Assembly (NCBI GenBank): GCA_017626275.1 | Contig: JAGAJD010000003.1 | Coordinates: 1 to 9,316 of the forward strand | Direction: 5' to 3' | Length of the DNA: 9,316 bases | DNA from: Lachnospira sp. | GTDB taxonomy: Bacteria > Bacillota > Clostridia > Lachnospirales > Lachnospiraceae | Shown here: positions 1 to 5,663 of the stretch, one piece after another | Layout of the letters: each line of letters opens with the position of its first letter | Numbering within the stretch: the stretch's first letter is position 1 | The notes under the pieces: generated by a model | Seen by the model: only the letters and a program-made list of their open reading frames with translations | The model's database searches: none | What the model was told of the DNA's origin: nothing | Position numbers and translations under genes: made by a program

Positions 1-1
1 C

Positions 2-709
2 ACAGCCGTTCTTATGGACGCCTGCCGCAAATACGGTATTACAAGGTATCATCAGGTTTCTACTGATGAAGTATACGGTGATTTACCACTCGACAGACCT
101 GACCTTTTCTTTACTGAGGAAACACCAATACATACAAGCAGCCCTTACAGTTCTTCTAAGGCAAGCGCAGATTTGCTTGTACTTGCCTATCACAGAACCT
201 ACGGACTGCCTGTTACCATAAGCAGATGTTCAAACAATTACGGACCTTACCATTTTCCTGAGAAGCTGATTCCGCTTATGATTGCCAATGCCTTAAATGA
301 CAAGCCACTCCCTGTATACGGAAAAGGTGAAAATGTGCGTGACTGGCTTTACGTTGAAGACCACTGCAAAGCTATTGACCTTATTATCCACAAAGGTCGT
401 GTAGGAGAAGTCTACAACATTGGCGGACACAACGAGATGAAAAATATTGATATTGTAAAAATAATCTGCAAAGAACTGGGAAAACCTGAAAGTCTTATCA
501 CCTATGTCACAGACAGAAAAGGCCATGATATGAGATATGCTATTGACCCGACAAAGATTCACAACGAACTCGGCTGGCTCCCTGAAACAAAGTTTGCCGA
601 CGGTATAAAGAAAACTATTCAGTGGTATCTTGATAATAAAGAGTGGTGGGAAACTATTATTTCAGGCGAATATCAGAATTACTATGAAAAAATGTATGGA
701 AACCGATAA
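2..709 (+). CDS. rmlB: dTDP-glucose 4,6-dehydratase, 5'-truncated by the window edge
   Basis: This enzyme converts dTDP-D-glucose to dTDP-4-keto-6-deoxy-D-glucose in the cytoplasm, the second step of dTDP-L-rhamnose synthesis. The reading frame is open to the window edge, starting with residues [12 protein letters not shown], so the ATG at position 14 is internal. The 235 visible residues are about two thirds of the usual 340-360; the N-terminal Rossmann NAD-binding glycine motif lies outside. Seen in the fragment are the catalytic Thr-Asp-Glu triplet (STDEVYGD, fragment residues 20-27), the short-chain dehydrogenase YxxxK motif (Y49, K53) and the family blocks [18 protein letters not shown] and [16 protein letters not shown]. 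The match to RmlB/RfbB is unmistakable. It heads the visible rml cluster and should be co-transcribed with rmlD and rmlC, but the 186-bp palindromic element at 717-902 lies just behind its stop codon. Confidence 0.96.
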   Translation, partial: TAVLMDACRKYGITRYHQVSTDEVYGDLPLDRPDLFFTEETPIHTSSPYSSSKASADLLVLAYHRTYGLPVTISRCSNNYGPYHFPEKLIPLMIANALNDKPLPVYGKGENVRDWLYVEDHCKAIDLIIHKGRVGEVYNIGGHNEMKNIDIVKIICKELGKPESLITYVTDRKGHDMRYAIDPTKIHNELGWLPETKFADGIKKTIQWYLDNKEWWETIISGEYQNYYEKMYGNR

Positions 710-734
710 TGTGTTCGTAACAGTTCAGCCATGC

Positions 735-799
735 AAAATTATATGTGCAATTTGAACGTGAAAGCTTGCTTGCAAAGAGCAAATTGCACATATAATTTT
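735..799. repeat. Hairpin 1 of the palindromic element (perfect 20-bp stem)
   Basis: AAAATTATATGTGCAATTTG at 735-754 is the exact reverse complement of 780-799. The 25-base apical region (755-779) contains AAGCTTGCTTGC and has no strong stem of its own. The stem is AT-rich and begins immediately after the left outer arm, so it could stack coaxially on it. Confidence 0.9.
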
Positions 800-802
800 A
801 TA

Positions 803-814
803 GGGCGGACGCCC
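803..814. repeat. GC-rich mini-hairpin at the junction of the palindromic element
   Basis: GGGC (803-806) pairs with GCCC (811-814) around a GGAC loop. It is the only GC-rich stem in the element and sits between the two long hairpins, where a cloverleaf would have its short middle arm. The stem is short, so this arm alone would not be significant. Confidence 0.6.
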
Positions 815-816
815 GA

Positions 817-884
817 CATGAATAATTTGCCAGCCGAAAATTAAATTATTTGGTAATAATGTATATTCTGGCAAATTATGAATG
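817..884. repeat. Hairpin 2 of the palindromic element (12-bp stem, nested inner stem)
   Basis: ATAATTTGCCAG (822-833) pairs perfectly with 868-879. After a 2-by-2 mismatch, CAT (817-819) pairs with ATG (882-884), which brings the stem flush against the right outer arm at 885. Inside, ATTATT (845-850) pairs with AATAAT (855-860) around a TGGT loop, making a second-level hairpin. Confidence 0.8.
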
Positions 885-910
885 GCATGGCTGAACTGTT
901 ACATATTTTC

Positions 911-916
911 AGGAGG
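911..916 (+). promoter_or_regulatory. Ribosome binding site of rmlD (decides the start)
   Basis: A perfect AGGAGG lies 5 bases before the ATG at 922. A GTG at 916 in the same frame overlaps this site and has no site of its own, so it is not the start. The site begins 8 bases after the end of the palindromic element. Confidence 0.9.
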
Positions 917-921
917 TGTTT

Positions 922-1809
922 ATGAAAATTCTTGTAACAGGCGCTAATGGACAGCTAGGTCATGACACTGTAAATGAGCTTAAAAAACGTGGTCATGACG
1001 CAATCGGCGTTGATATTGAAGAAATGGATATCACCGATGCAGCGTGCGTGTCACGTGTAATACACGAAATCAGCCCTGATGCAGTTATTCACTGTGCAGC
1101 ATGGACTGCCGTAGACGCAGCAGAAGATGAAGAAAATAAAGAAAAGGTACGCCTTATAAATACTGTCGGTACTGAAAATATTGCCAAGGTATGCAAAGAG
1201 CTTGACATTAAGATGATGTATATTTCTACGGATTACGTGTTTGACGGACAGGGCGATACAGCATGGGAGCCTGACTGCAAGGCTTATGCACCATTAAACG
1301 TATACGGTCAGACAAAGCTTGACGGCGAGCTTGCCGTATCGTCCCTGCTCTCTAAGTATTTCATCGTGCGGATTGCATGGGTATTCGGCGTAAACGGAAA
1401 CAATTTTATAAAAACTATGCTTAAAATCGGTAAAACTCATGATAAGCTTACGGTTGTCAATGACCAGATTGGAACTCCGACATATACATTTGATTTGGCA
1501 AAACTTCTGGCAGATATGATTGAGACAGACAAATATGGCTATTATCACGCAACCAACGAGGGCGGATATATAAGCTGGTACGAATTTGCAAAGGAAATAT
1601 TTTCTCAAGCGGCAGCTTTAGGACACTCTGAATATGATACAGCAAATTTAAGCGTTTTGCCTGTCACTACCGCAGAATATGGTGTTTCCAAAGCCGCCCG
1701 ACCTTTTAACAGCCGCCTTGCTAAGCACAAGCTTACGGAAAACGGCTTTACTCCTCTCCCGGATTGGAAGGACGCATTAAAAAGATATTTAAATGAGATT
1801 ACAATTTAG
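922..1809 (+). CDS. rmlD: dTDP-4-dehydrorhamnose reductase
   Basis: RmlD performs the last step of dTDP-L-rhamnose synthesis, the NAD(P)H-dependent reduction of dTDP-6-deoxy-L-lyxo-4-hexulose in the cytoplasm. The 295-residue product has the usual family length. It shows the N-terminal Rossmann motif GANGQLG (residues 7-13), the short-chain dehydrogenase motif STDYVFDG (102-109) with Y128 and K132 in YGQTK as the catalytic pair, and the DQIGTPTY block (181-188) typical of RmlD. The ATG at 922 is chosen because AGGAGG lies 5 bases upstream and the protein then begins MKILVTGANGQLG, as in the family. It is followed by rmlC after 24 bases. Its spacing from rmlB is enlarged by the palindromic element, which may affect its expression relative to rmlB. 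Confidence 0.96.
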   Translation: MKILVTGANGQLGHDTVNELKKRGHDAIGVDIEEMDITDAACVSRVIHEISPDAVIHCAAWTAVDAAEDEENKEKVRLINTVGTENIAKVCKELDIKMMYISTDYVFDGQGDTAWEPDCKAYAPLNVYGQTKLDGELAVSSLLSKYFIVRIAWVFGVNGNNFIKTMLKIGKTHDKLTVVNDQIGTPTYTFDLAKLLADMIETDKYGYYHATNEGGYISWYEFAKEIFSQAAALGHSEYDTANLSVLPVTTAEYGVSKAARPFNSRLAKHKLTENGFTPLPDWKDALKRYLNEITI

Positions 1810-1833
1810 AAACAGAATAGAAGGAAGATTAAT

Positions 1834-2442
1834 ATGGGACAGATTAAAGTAGAAAAAAATGCCGGCGGCATTGAAGGCCTGTGTATAATAGAGCCTGCCG
1901 TACACGGCGATTCCAGAGGATATTTTATAGAAACCTATAACCAGAAGGACATGGAGGAAGCCGGACTTACAATGAAGTTTGTTCAGGATAACCAGTCAGG
2001 ATCCGTAAAAGGTGTTCTTCGCGGTCTTCATTTTCAGAAAAATTTTCCGCAGGGCAAGCTGGTGCGTGTTGTAAAAGGCACTGTTTTTGATGTCTGCGTT
2101 GACTTGCGAAAAGACAGTACTACCTATGGCAAATGGTTCGGCGTTTTGCTTTCCGCAGAAAATAAAAAGCAGTTTTATATACCTGAGGGCTTTGCACACG
2201 GCTTTCTTGTACTAAGCGATACAGCCGAATTTTGCTATAAATGTACAGATTTTTACCACCCTGACGATGAGGGCGGACTTGCATGGAATGACCCTGATAT
2301 CGGCATTGAATGGCCGAATCTTTCAGGTGAATATACAGGAAGTCCGTCAGCCACGGGATATTCCATGACTGACGGAACCAAACTTACCATAAGCGAAAAA
2401 GATACTAAGTGGAAAGGCTTAAAGGATACCTTTACATTTTAA
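1834..2442 (+). CDS. rmlC: dTDP-4-dehydrorhamnose 3,5-epimerase
   Basis: RmlC epimerises C3 and C5 of dTDP-4-keto-6-deoxy-D-glucose, giving the substrate for RmlD. The 202-residue protein is a cupin of slightly more than usual length (about 180-190). Visible family marks are HGDSRGYFIETYNQ (24-37), the catalytic histidine in VLRGLHFQ (H66, with R63 nearby), IPEGFAHGF (116-124), YKCTDFYHPDDEGG (135-148) and WNDPDIGIEWP (151-161). The start is supported by AAGGAAG at 1821-1827. The C-terminal tail after residue 162 carries no catalytic motif. It is the last visible rml gene on this strand; the next gene converges on it with no space between the two stop codons. dTDP-L-rhamnose made here would normally feed cell-wall or capsular polysaccharide. 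Confidence 0.96.
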   Translation: MGQIKVEKNAGGIEGLCIIEPAVHGDSRGYFIETYNQKDMEEAGLTMKFVQDNQSGSVKGVLRGLHFQKNFPQGKLVRVVKGTVFDVCVDLRKDSTTYGKWFGVLLSAENKKQFYIPEGFAHGFLVLSDTAEFCYKCTDFYHPDDEGGLAWNDPDIGIEWPNLSGEYTGSPSATGYSMTDGTKLTISEKDTKWKGLKDTFTF

Positions 2443-3423
2443 TTAAACTTCAAATTCGCTCTTTATGCCTTTCATAAACTGCATAGCTCCAATAATTGAA
2501 TTTTCTGCCATATTAGACACCGCCTCGTCAGTATAAAATGCCGTGTGCGGTGTCACTATTACATTAGAATACGAGCGCAGAATTGCTAACCTCGGATTAT
2601 TAAGCGGTTCACCCATTCTGTTAAAATAGTACAGTCCGCTCTCATGCTCTACCACATCTAACCCGGCAAAGCCTATTTTTCTGCTCTCAATTCCGTCAAT
2701 AAGTGCATCTGTATCAATTAATGCTCCCCTCGCACAATTAATAATAATAACTCCGTCTTTCATGCTGCCGATAGCTTTGGAATCAATCATGTGATAATTG
2801 TCCTGCGTTGCCGGAGCGTGAAGCGTAATAATATCACTCTCGCGAAGTAATCTTTCAAGACTCACATACTCGGCTGACTTCTTCACTTCCTCATTCTCAT
2901 ATATATCATATGCGAGCATTTTACAGCCAAAACCTGTTAAATGTTTAACAACAGTACTTCCAATCCGCCCCGTACCGATTATGCCTACCGTACAGTCACT
3001 TATTTCCCTGCCGATTTTTCCTTTAAGGGTATAGTCCTGCACAGCCGCACGCTGCATAATATGCTGCACCTTTCTGCACCCCATGAGCATAAGCATTATG
3101 GTATAATCAGCCACGCTCGCCGGGTTATAAGTAACATTTGTAACCCCCATTCCAAGCGAATGAGCATATTCAACGTCAATGTGGTCATAGCCTATTGTTC
3201 TTGACGATATACAGCGAACCCCGATTTCATGAAATTTATCAATAATCGGCTTGTCCATAACTGTTGTAATAATATCTATTACATCATATCCCTTTGCAAG
3301 CTCTGTATTTTCAAGACACGGCGTCTGTGTAGTATAGCCAAACTCCACACCATACTGACTGCAAAATTTCTCAAAAAATGCCAGCTCATCATATTCTCTC
3401 ATACTGTATACAAAAATCCTCAT
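2443..3423 (-). CDS. VanH-like D-2-hydroxyacid dehydrogenase (D-lactate dehydrogenase type)
   Basis: This NAD-dependent enzyme probably reduces a 2-keto acid such as pyruvate to the D-hydroxyacid. The 326 residues match the D-isomer-specific family: Rossmann GTGRIG (150-155), D173 as the NAD-ribose acid, and the catalytic triad R232 (NCARGALIDTDAL), E261 and H293 (TPHTAFYT). The spacing between these residues equals that recalled for Lactobacillus D-lactate dehydrogenase. The segments SSRTIGYDHID, NVTYNPASVADYTIMLMLM and LTGFGCKMLAYD are particularly like VanH of vancomycin-resistance clusters. It lies 30 bases downstream of a VanY-type carboxypeptidase, probably in one transcript, with AAAGAGG (3432-3438) as ribosome binding site. 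No D-Ala-D-Lac ligase or VanX follows, so a fermentative D-lactate role is as likely as a cell-wall one. Confidence 0.9.
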   Translation of the reverse strand: MRIFVYSMREYDELAFFEKFCSQYGVEFGYTTQTPCLENTELAKGYDVIDIITTVMDKPIIDKFHEIGVRCISSRTIGYDHIDVEYAHSLGMGVTNVTYNPASVADYTIMLMLMGCRKVQHIMQRAAVQDYTLKGKIGREISDCTVGIIGTGRIGSTVVKHLTGFGCKMLAYDIYENEEVKKSAEYVSLERLLRESDIITLHAPATQDNYHMIDSKAIGSMKDGVIIINCARGALIDTDALIDGIESRKIGFAGLDVVEHESGLYYFNRMGEPLNNPRLAILRSYSNVIVTPHTAFYTDEAVSNMAENSIIGAMQFMKGIKSEFEV

Positions 3424-3453
3424 GACTTATGCCTCTTTTCTTAGTCACCTTAT

Positions 3454-4251
3454 TTATTCCGCATATTCTGAAGTAATTCCATAGTACTCCTCAAGACACA
3501 ATCCGCTTTCATAAACCTTTGTTGCAAGTTCAACGCCCAGATATCTTAAGTGCCACGGTTCATACTGATATCCTGTCTTTTCTTCCTTGCCCTTTGGATA
3601 TCTTATAATAAATCCATATTCCTGTGCATGCTTTTCAAGCCATTTGCTCTCGGCTGTATAGGCAAAGGAATCATCTATCGTATTCAAATCAAAGCAAAGA
3701 CCTGACTGATGTTCTGAATATCCAGCTCTTGCAGAATACGTGTCTGCCTGCTCTTTTCCGTCCTTGCTCACATAATTATTATATAATGTCTGCTGTCTTG
3801 TATAAGAGCGGTATCCCGATGAAATATACAGATTTAAGCCCTCCTTTGCCGCAGCCTTTTTCATTACTTCAAATGCTTCTTTTACTTCATCAGCCAAATC
3901 TCCCGGTGCATAGCTTTGCGGCAGACCATATGTCTTATTTGCAATCAGAACACCGTCAACATAAGTAACACCGTCAATCAACTGAATAGAAAAGCCCTTA
4001 GCCGTAACCTCTGAGCTTCCCTGTGTTCCATTCTGCGTATTTTCTGTCTGTGTTTCTCCTGACTGTGTACTTTGACTTTCATTTGTTAAAGTTTGATTCT
4101 GCTGTTGTTCATCATTACCCGTTCTGCTTACGGCAACCGCCACTAATACAAGAATAATAACAAGTCCTCCAAGCAGTGCTGCCAAAATTATATTCCTCTG
4201 TCTTCTTCTCCTCTGTATGCGTCTGCTTCTTGCACTTCTTCTCTTATCCAT
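3454..4251 (-). CDS. Membrane-anchored VanY-type D,D-carboxypeptidase (peptidase M15B)
   Basis: This zinc peptidase is predicted to remove the terminal D-Ala from peptidoglycan stem peptides outside the membrane. The 265 residues start with a strongly basic cytoplasmic tail (residues 3-19, rich in Arg), then one membrane segment (about 21-42) with no lipobox, then a Gln/Thr/Ser/Asn-rich linker (about 46-82) that would cross the wall. The catalytic domain (about 88-255) contains SGYRSYTRQQ (145-154), SEHQSGLCFD with zinc ligands H181 and D188, and EPWHLRYLG with catalytic E231 and third ligand H234. All catalytic residues are present. GGAG at 4259-4262 is a suitable ribosome binding site for the ATG at 4251. 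It is the first gene of a two-gene unit with the VanH-like dehydrogenase; no convincing promoter hexamers were found for it in the 152-bp divergent gap. Confidence 0.93.
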   Translation of the reverse strand: MDKRRSARSRRIQRRRRQRNIILAALLGGLVIILVLVAVAVSRTGNDEQQQNQTLTNESQSTQSGETQTENTQNGTQGSSEVTAKGFSIQLIDGVTYVDGVLIANKTYGLPQSYAPGDLADEVKEAFEVMKKAAAKEGLNLYISSGYRSYTRQQTLYNNYVSKDGKEQADTYSARAGYSEHQSGLCFDLNTIDDSFAYTAESKWLEKHAQEYGFIIRYPKGKEEKTGYQYEPWHLRYLGVELATKVYESGLCLEEYYGITSEYAE

Positions 4252-4326
4252 AACCTAACTCCATATCCATGTTAATTAATAAGCTCAAAAAGACAAATCA
4301 ATATAATAATCTGTCATTTCATTTGT

Positions 4327-4355
4327 TTCATATTGCATCTCTATCCAATTATAAT
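4327..4355 (+). promoter_or_regulatory. Predicted sigma-A-type promoter for the DUF2500-like gene
   Basis: A perfect -10 hexamer TATAAT (4350-4355) is preceded, after 17 bases, by TTCATA (4327-4332), which matches four of six positions of the -35 consensus. It would start transcription near 4362, about 40 bases before the ATG at 4404. The rest of the 152-bp gap between the divergent genes (4252-4403) is AT-rich, and I see no operator or riboswitch in it. Confidence 0.5.
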
Positions 4356-4403
4356 AAAATAAATTTAACAAAACAACCACAATTTTAAAAAGGAGGAGTC
4401 TAT

Positions 4404-4847
4404 ATGTCAAAACAGCTTTTTCCCGAATGGATGCTCAATGTTGGCACTGCACTTTTCATAGCTGTGATTCTGATTATTGCTGCCATGTTTTTTAAAGATG
4501 TTCTTACTACAATATTCAGCCGCCAAATCAGCACAGCAGCAACGCTGATATCGAAAACAGCACAGCCTTATGTAACAAAGCTTGCCTATATGCAGCAGCG
4601 CGGCAGCGTAGGCAGCGGAATTGCCGAAAAGGGAACTGATTACTTTTTCTATTTTCTGCTTGACAACGGAAAATATATCACACTTCCTGTAACCAGGGAT
4701 AACTACGATACCGCTTTGGAAAACTCTCACGGAACCCTTACCTTCAAGGGCAAACGTTTTATATCTTTTACAGGCGAGACGGACGGAACCCGCAGACGCA
4801 GTGATGATAACGCAAACAGCTTTGTATCATTAAAAGATTCTTTCTAA
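4404..4847 (+). CDS. Single-pass membrane protein with a DUF2500-like domain
   Basis: The function is unknown. The 147-residue protein has one N-terminal membrane segment (about 13-30). Its C-terminal half, YFFYFLLDNGKYITLPVTRDNY (80-101) followed by GTLTFKGKRFISFTGE (110-125), resembles the end of DUF2500 proteins such as E. coli YhhM, where a GTLxYKGTRFxSF-type motif closes a small beta domain. The family assignment is from memory of that pattern and is not a search result. The last 20 residues are polar and look disordered. The start is firm: AGGAGG (4391-4396) lies 7 bases before the ATG. The gene stands alone, with its own likely promoter and a strong terminator directly behind, and diverges from the VanY-type gene. 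Nothing in the context fixes its role. Confidence 0.82.
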   Translation: MSKQLFPEWMLNVGTALFIAVILIIAAMFFKDVLTTIFSRQISTAATLISKTAQPYVTKLAYMQQRGSVGSGIAEKGTDYFFYFLLDNGKYITLPVTRDNYDTALENSHGTLTFKGKRFISFTGETDGTRRRSDDNANSFVSLKDSF

Positions 4848-4855
4848 ACTAAACA

Positions 4856-4891
4856 GGTGTGACATTCTGACCGATGTCACACCATTTTTTT
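4856..4891 (+). terminator. Intrinsic terminator of the DUF2500-like gene
   Basis: GGTGTGACAT (4856-4865) pairs perfectly with ATGTCACACC (4874-4883) around an 8-base loop and is followed by A and seven T (4885-4891). It begins 8 bases after the stop codon. The last two T belong to the stop codon of the convergent ATPase gene. On the minus strand the same hairpin lacks a good U-tract, so termination there would be weaker. Confidence 0.93.
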
Positions 4892-5648
4892 AAGAAAGCT
4901 TCTGTAAAAATGCCTTTGTTCTTTCATTATCAGGATTGTCAATAACATCTGACGGCTTCCCCTGCTCTACAACCACGCCGCCGTCCATAAATATTACTCT
5001 GTCCGCAACATTTCTTGCAAAATTAATCTCATGGGTTACAATAACCATTGTCATTTTTTCCTGTGCCAGTTCACGAAGCAGCTTTAAGATTCCGGCTGTA
5101 ATCTCCGGATCAAGTGCCGATGTCGGCTCATCAAAAAACAAAATCTTCGGATTCATAGCTAATGCCCTTGCAATAGCAACTCTCTGCTGCTGGCCTCCCG
5201 ACAACTGGTCAGGATAATTATTTTCTTTATCTGCAAGTCCAACCTTCTTAAGCAGTTCTCTCGCTTCCTTAATAACCTCTTCCTTATCACGTTTCTGAAC
5301 ATGGATAGGCGCATCTGTCACATTTTTTAACACTGAATAATGCGGAAACAGATTAAAATTCTGGAAAACAAGTCCAAAATTGCTTTTCACTTCCTGAAGC
5401 TTCGCTTTTGAAACATATTGTGTAGGTTCGTCCACGCTATTTGAAGTTGCAACAGCCTCACCATATTTAAGTGTACCCATATCCATAGTCTCTAACAGCG
5501 TAGCACATCTTAACAAGGTTGATTTTCCGGAACCTGACGGGCCTATAATAGCTACAACCTCGCCCTCTTCCACATCTATTGAAATATCCTTTAACACTTC
5601 CAAATCACCGAAGTTCTTTCTAACGTGCTTCATCTCTAATAACTTCAT
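4890..5648 (-). CDS. Polar amino-acid ABC transporter ATPase (GlnQ/ArtP type)
   Basis: This is the nucleotide-binding subunit that powers amino-acid import at the inner face of the membrane. All ATPase motifs are intact in 252 residues: Walker A GPSGSGKST (36-44), Q-loop Q96 in VFQNFNLFPH, signature LSGGQQQRVAIARAL (149-163), Walker B ILFFDE (169-174), D-loop SALD (177-180) and switch H206. The FNLFPHYSVLKNV block and overall length are those of the polar amino-acid subfamily (PAAT). Residues 63-85 form a longer insertion than in many GlnQ proteins. It follows the receptor-permease gene by 15 bases, with AGGAG at 5653-5657 as ribosome binding site, so it is the last gene of that operon. The substrate cannot be named; glutamine, cystine, histidine or another alpha-amino acid are all possible. 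Confidence 0.95.
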   Translation of the reverse strand: MKLLEMKHVRKNFGDLEVLKDISIDVEEGEVVAIIGPSGSGKSTLLRCATLLETMDMGTLKYGEAVATSNSVDEPTQYVSKAKLQEVKSNFGLVFQNFNLFPHYSVLKNVTDAPIHVQKRDKEEVIKEARELLKKVGLADKENNYPDQLSGGQQQRVAIARALAMNPKILFFDEPTSALDPEITAGILKLLRELAQEKMTMVIVTHEINFARNVADRVIFMDGGVVVEQGKPSDVIDNPDNERTKAFLQKLS

Positions 5649-5663
5649 TATGCTCCTGCCTTT

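Larger units (their letters stand above)
717..902. repeat. Nested palindromic element with a cloverleaf-like fold, probably inserted
   Basis: Seen directly: the ends are a perfect 18-bp inverted repeat, GTAACAGTTCAGCCATGC (717-734) and GCATGGCTGAACTGTTAC (885-902). Three further hairpins fill the inside. Hairpin 1 (735-799) has a perfect 20-bp stem. A mini-hairpin (803-814) has a GGGC/GCCC stem. Hairpin 2 (817-884) has a 12-bp stem plus a 3-bp base. The hairpins lie almost end to end, with only 3 and 2 unpaired bases between them, so the whole forms a four-way junction in single-stranded DNA or RNA. No protein-coding frame was identified in it. It occupies the rmlB-rmlD gap; without it the gap would be 26 bp. 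No flanking target-site duplication was found. It may be a non-autonomous mobile or REP/MITE-like repeat, or a structured RNA. Family membership cannot be judged from one copy. Confidence 0.85.

Noticed and set aside
717..902. The cloverleaf shape as a tRNA or tmRNA gene
   Set aside because: The stems are 18-20 bp, far longer than tRNA arms, and no T-loop (TTCRA), anticodon arm or CCA-type acceptor pattern is present.
717..902. The palindrome as an insertion sequence with its own transposase
   Set aside because: It is only 186 bp and has no coding frame of useful length; at most it is non-autonomous.
916..921. GTG at 916 as the rmlD start
   Set aside because: It overlaps the AGGAGG site and would add only two residues before a normally positioned ATG; RmlD proteins begin MKILVTG.
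2443..4251. A complete glycopeptide-resistance cluster
   Set aside because: There is no D-Ala-D-Lac ligase, VanX or VanRS two-component system in the window; only two functions related to VanY and VanH are present.
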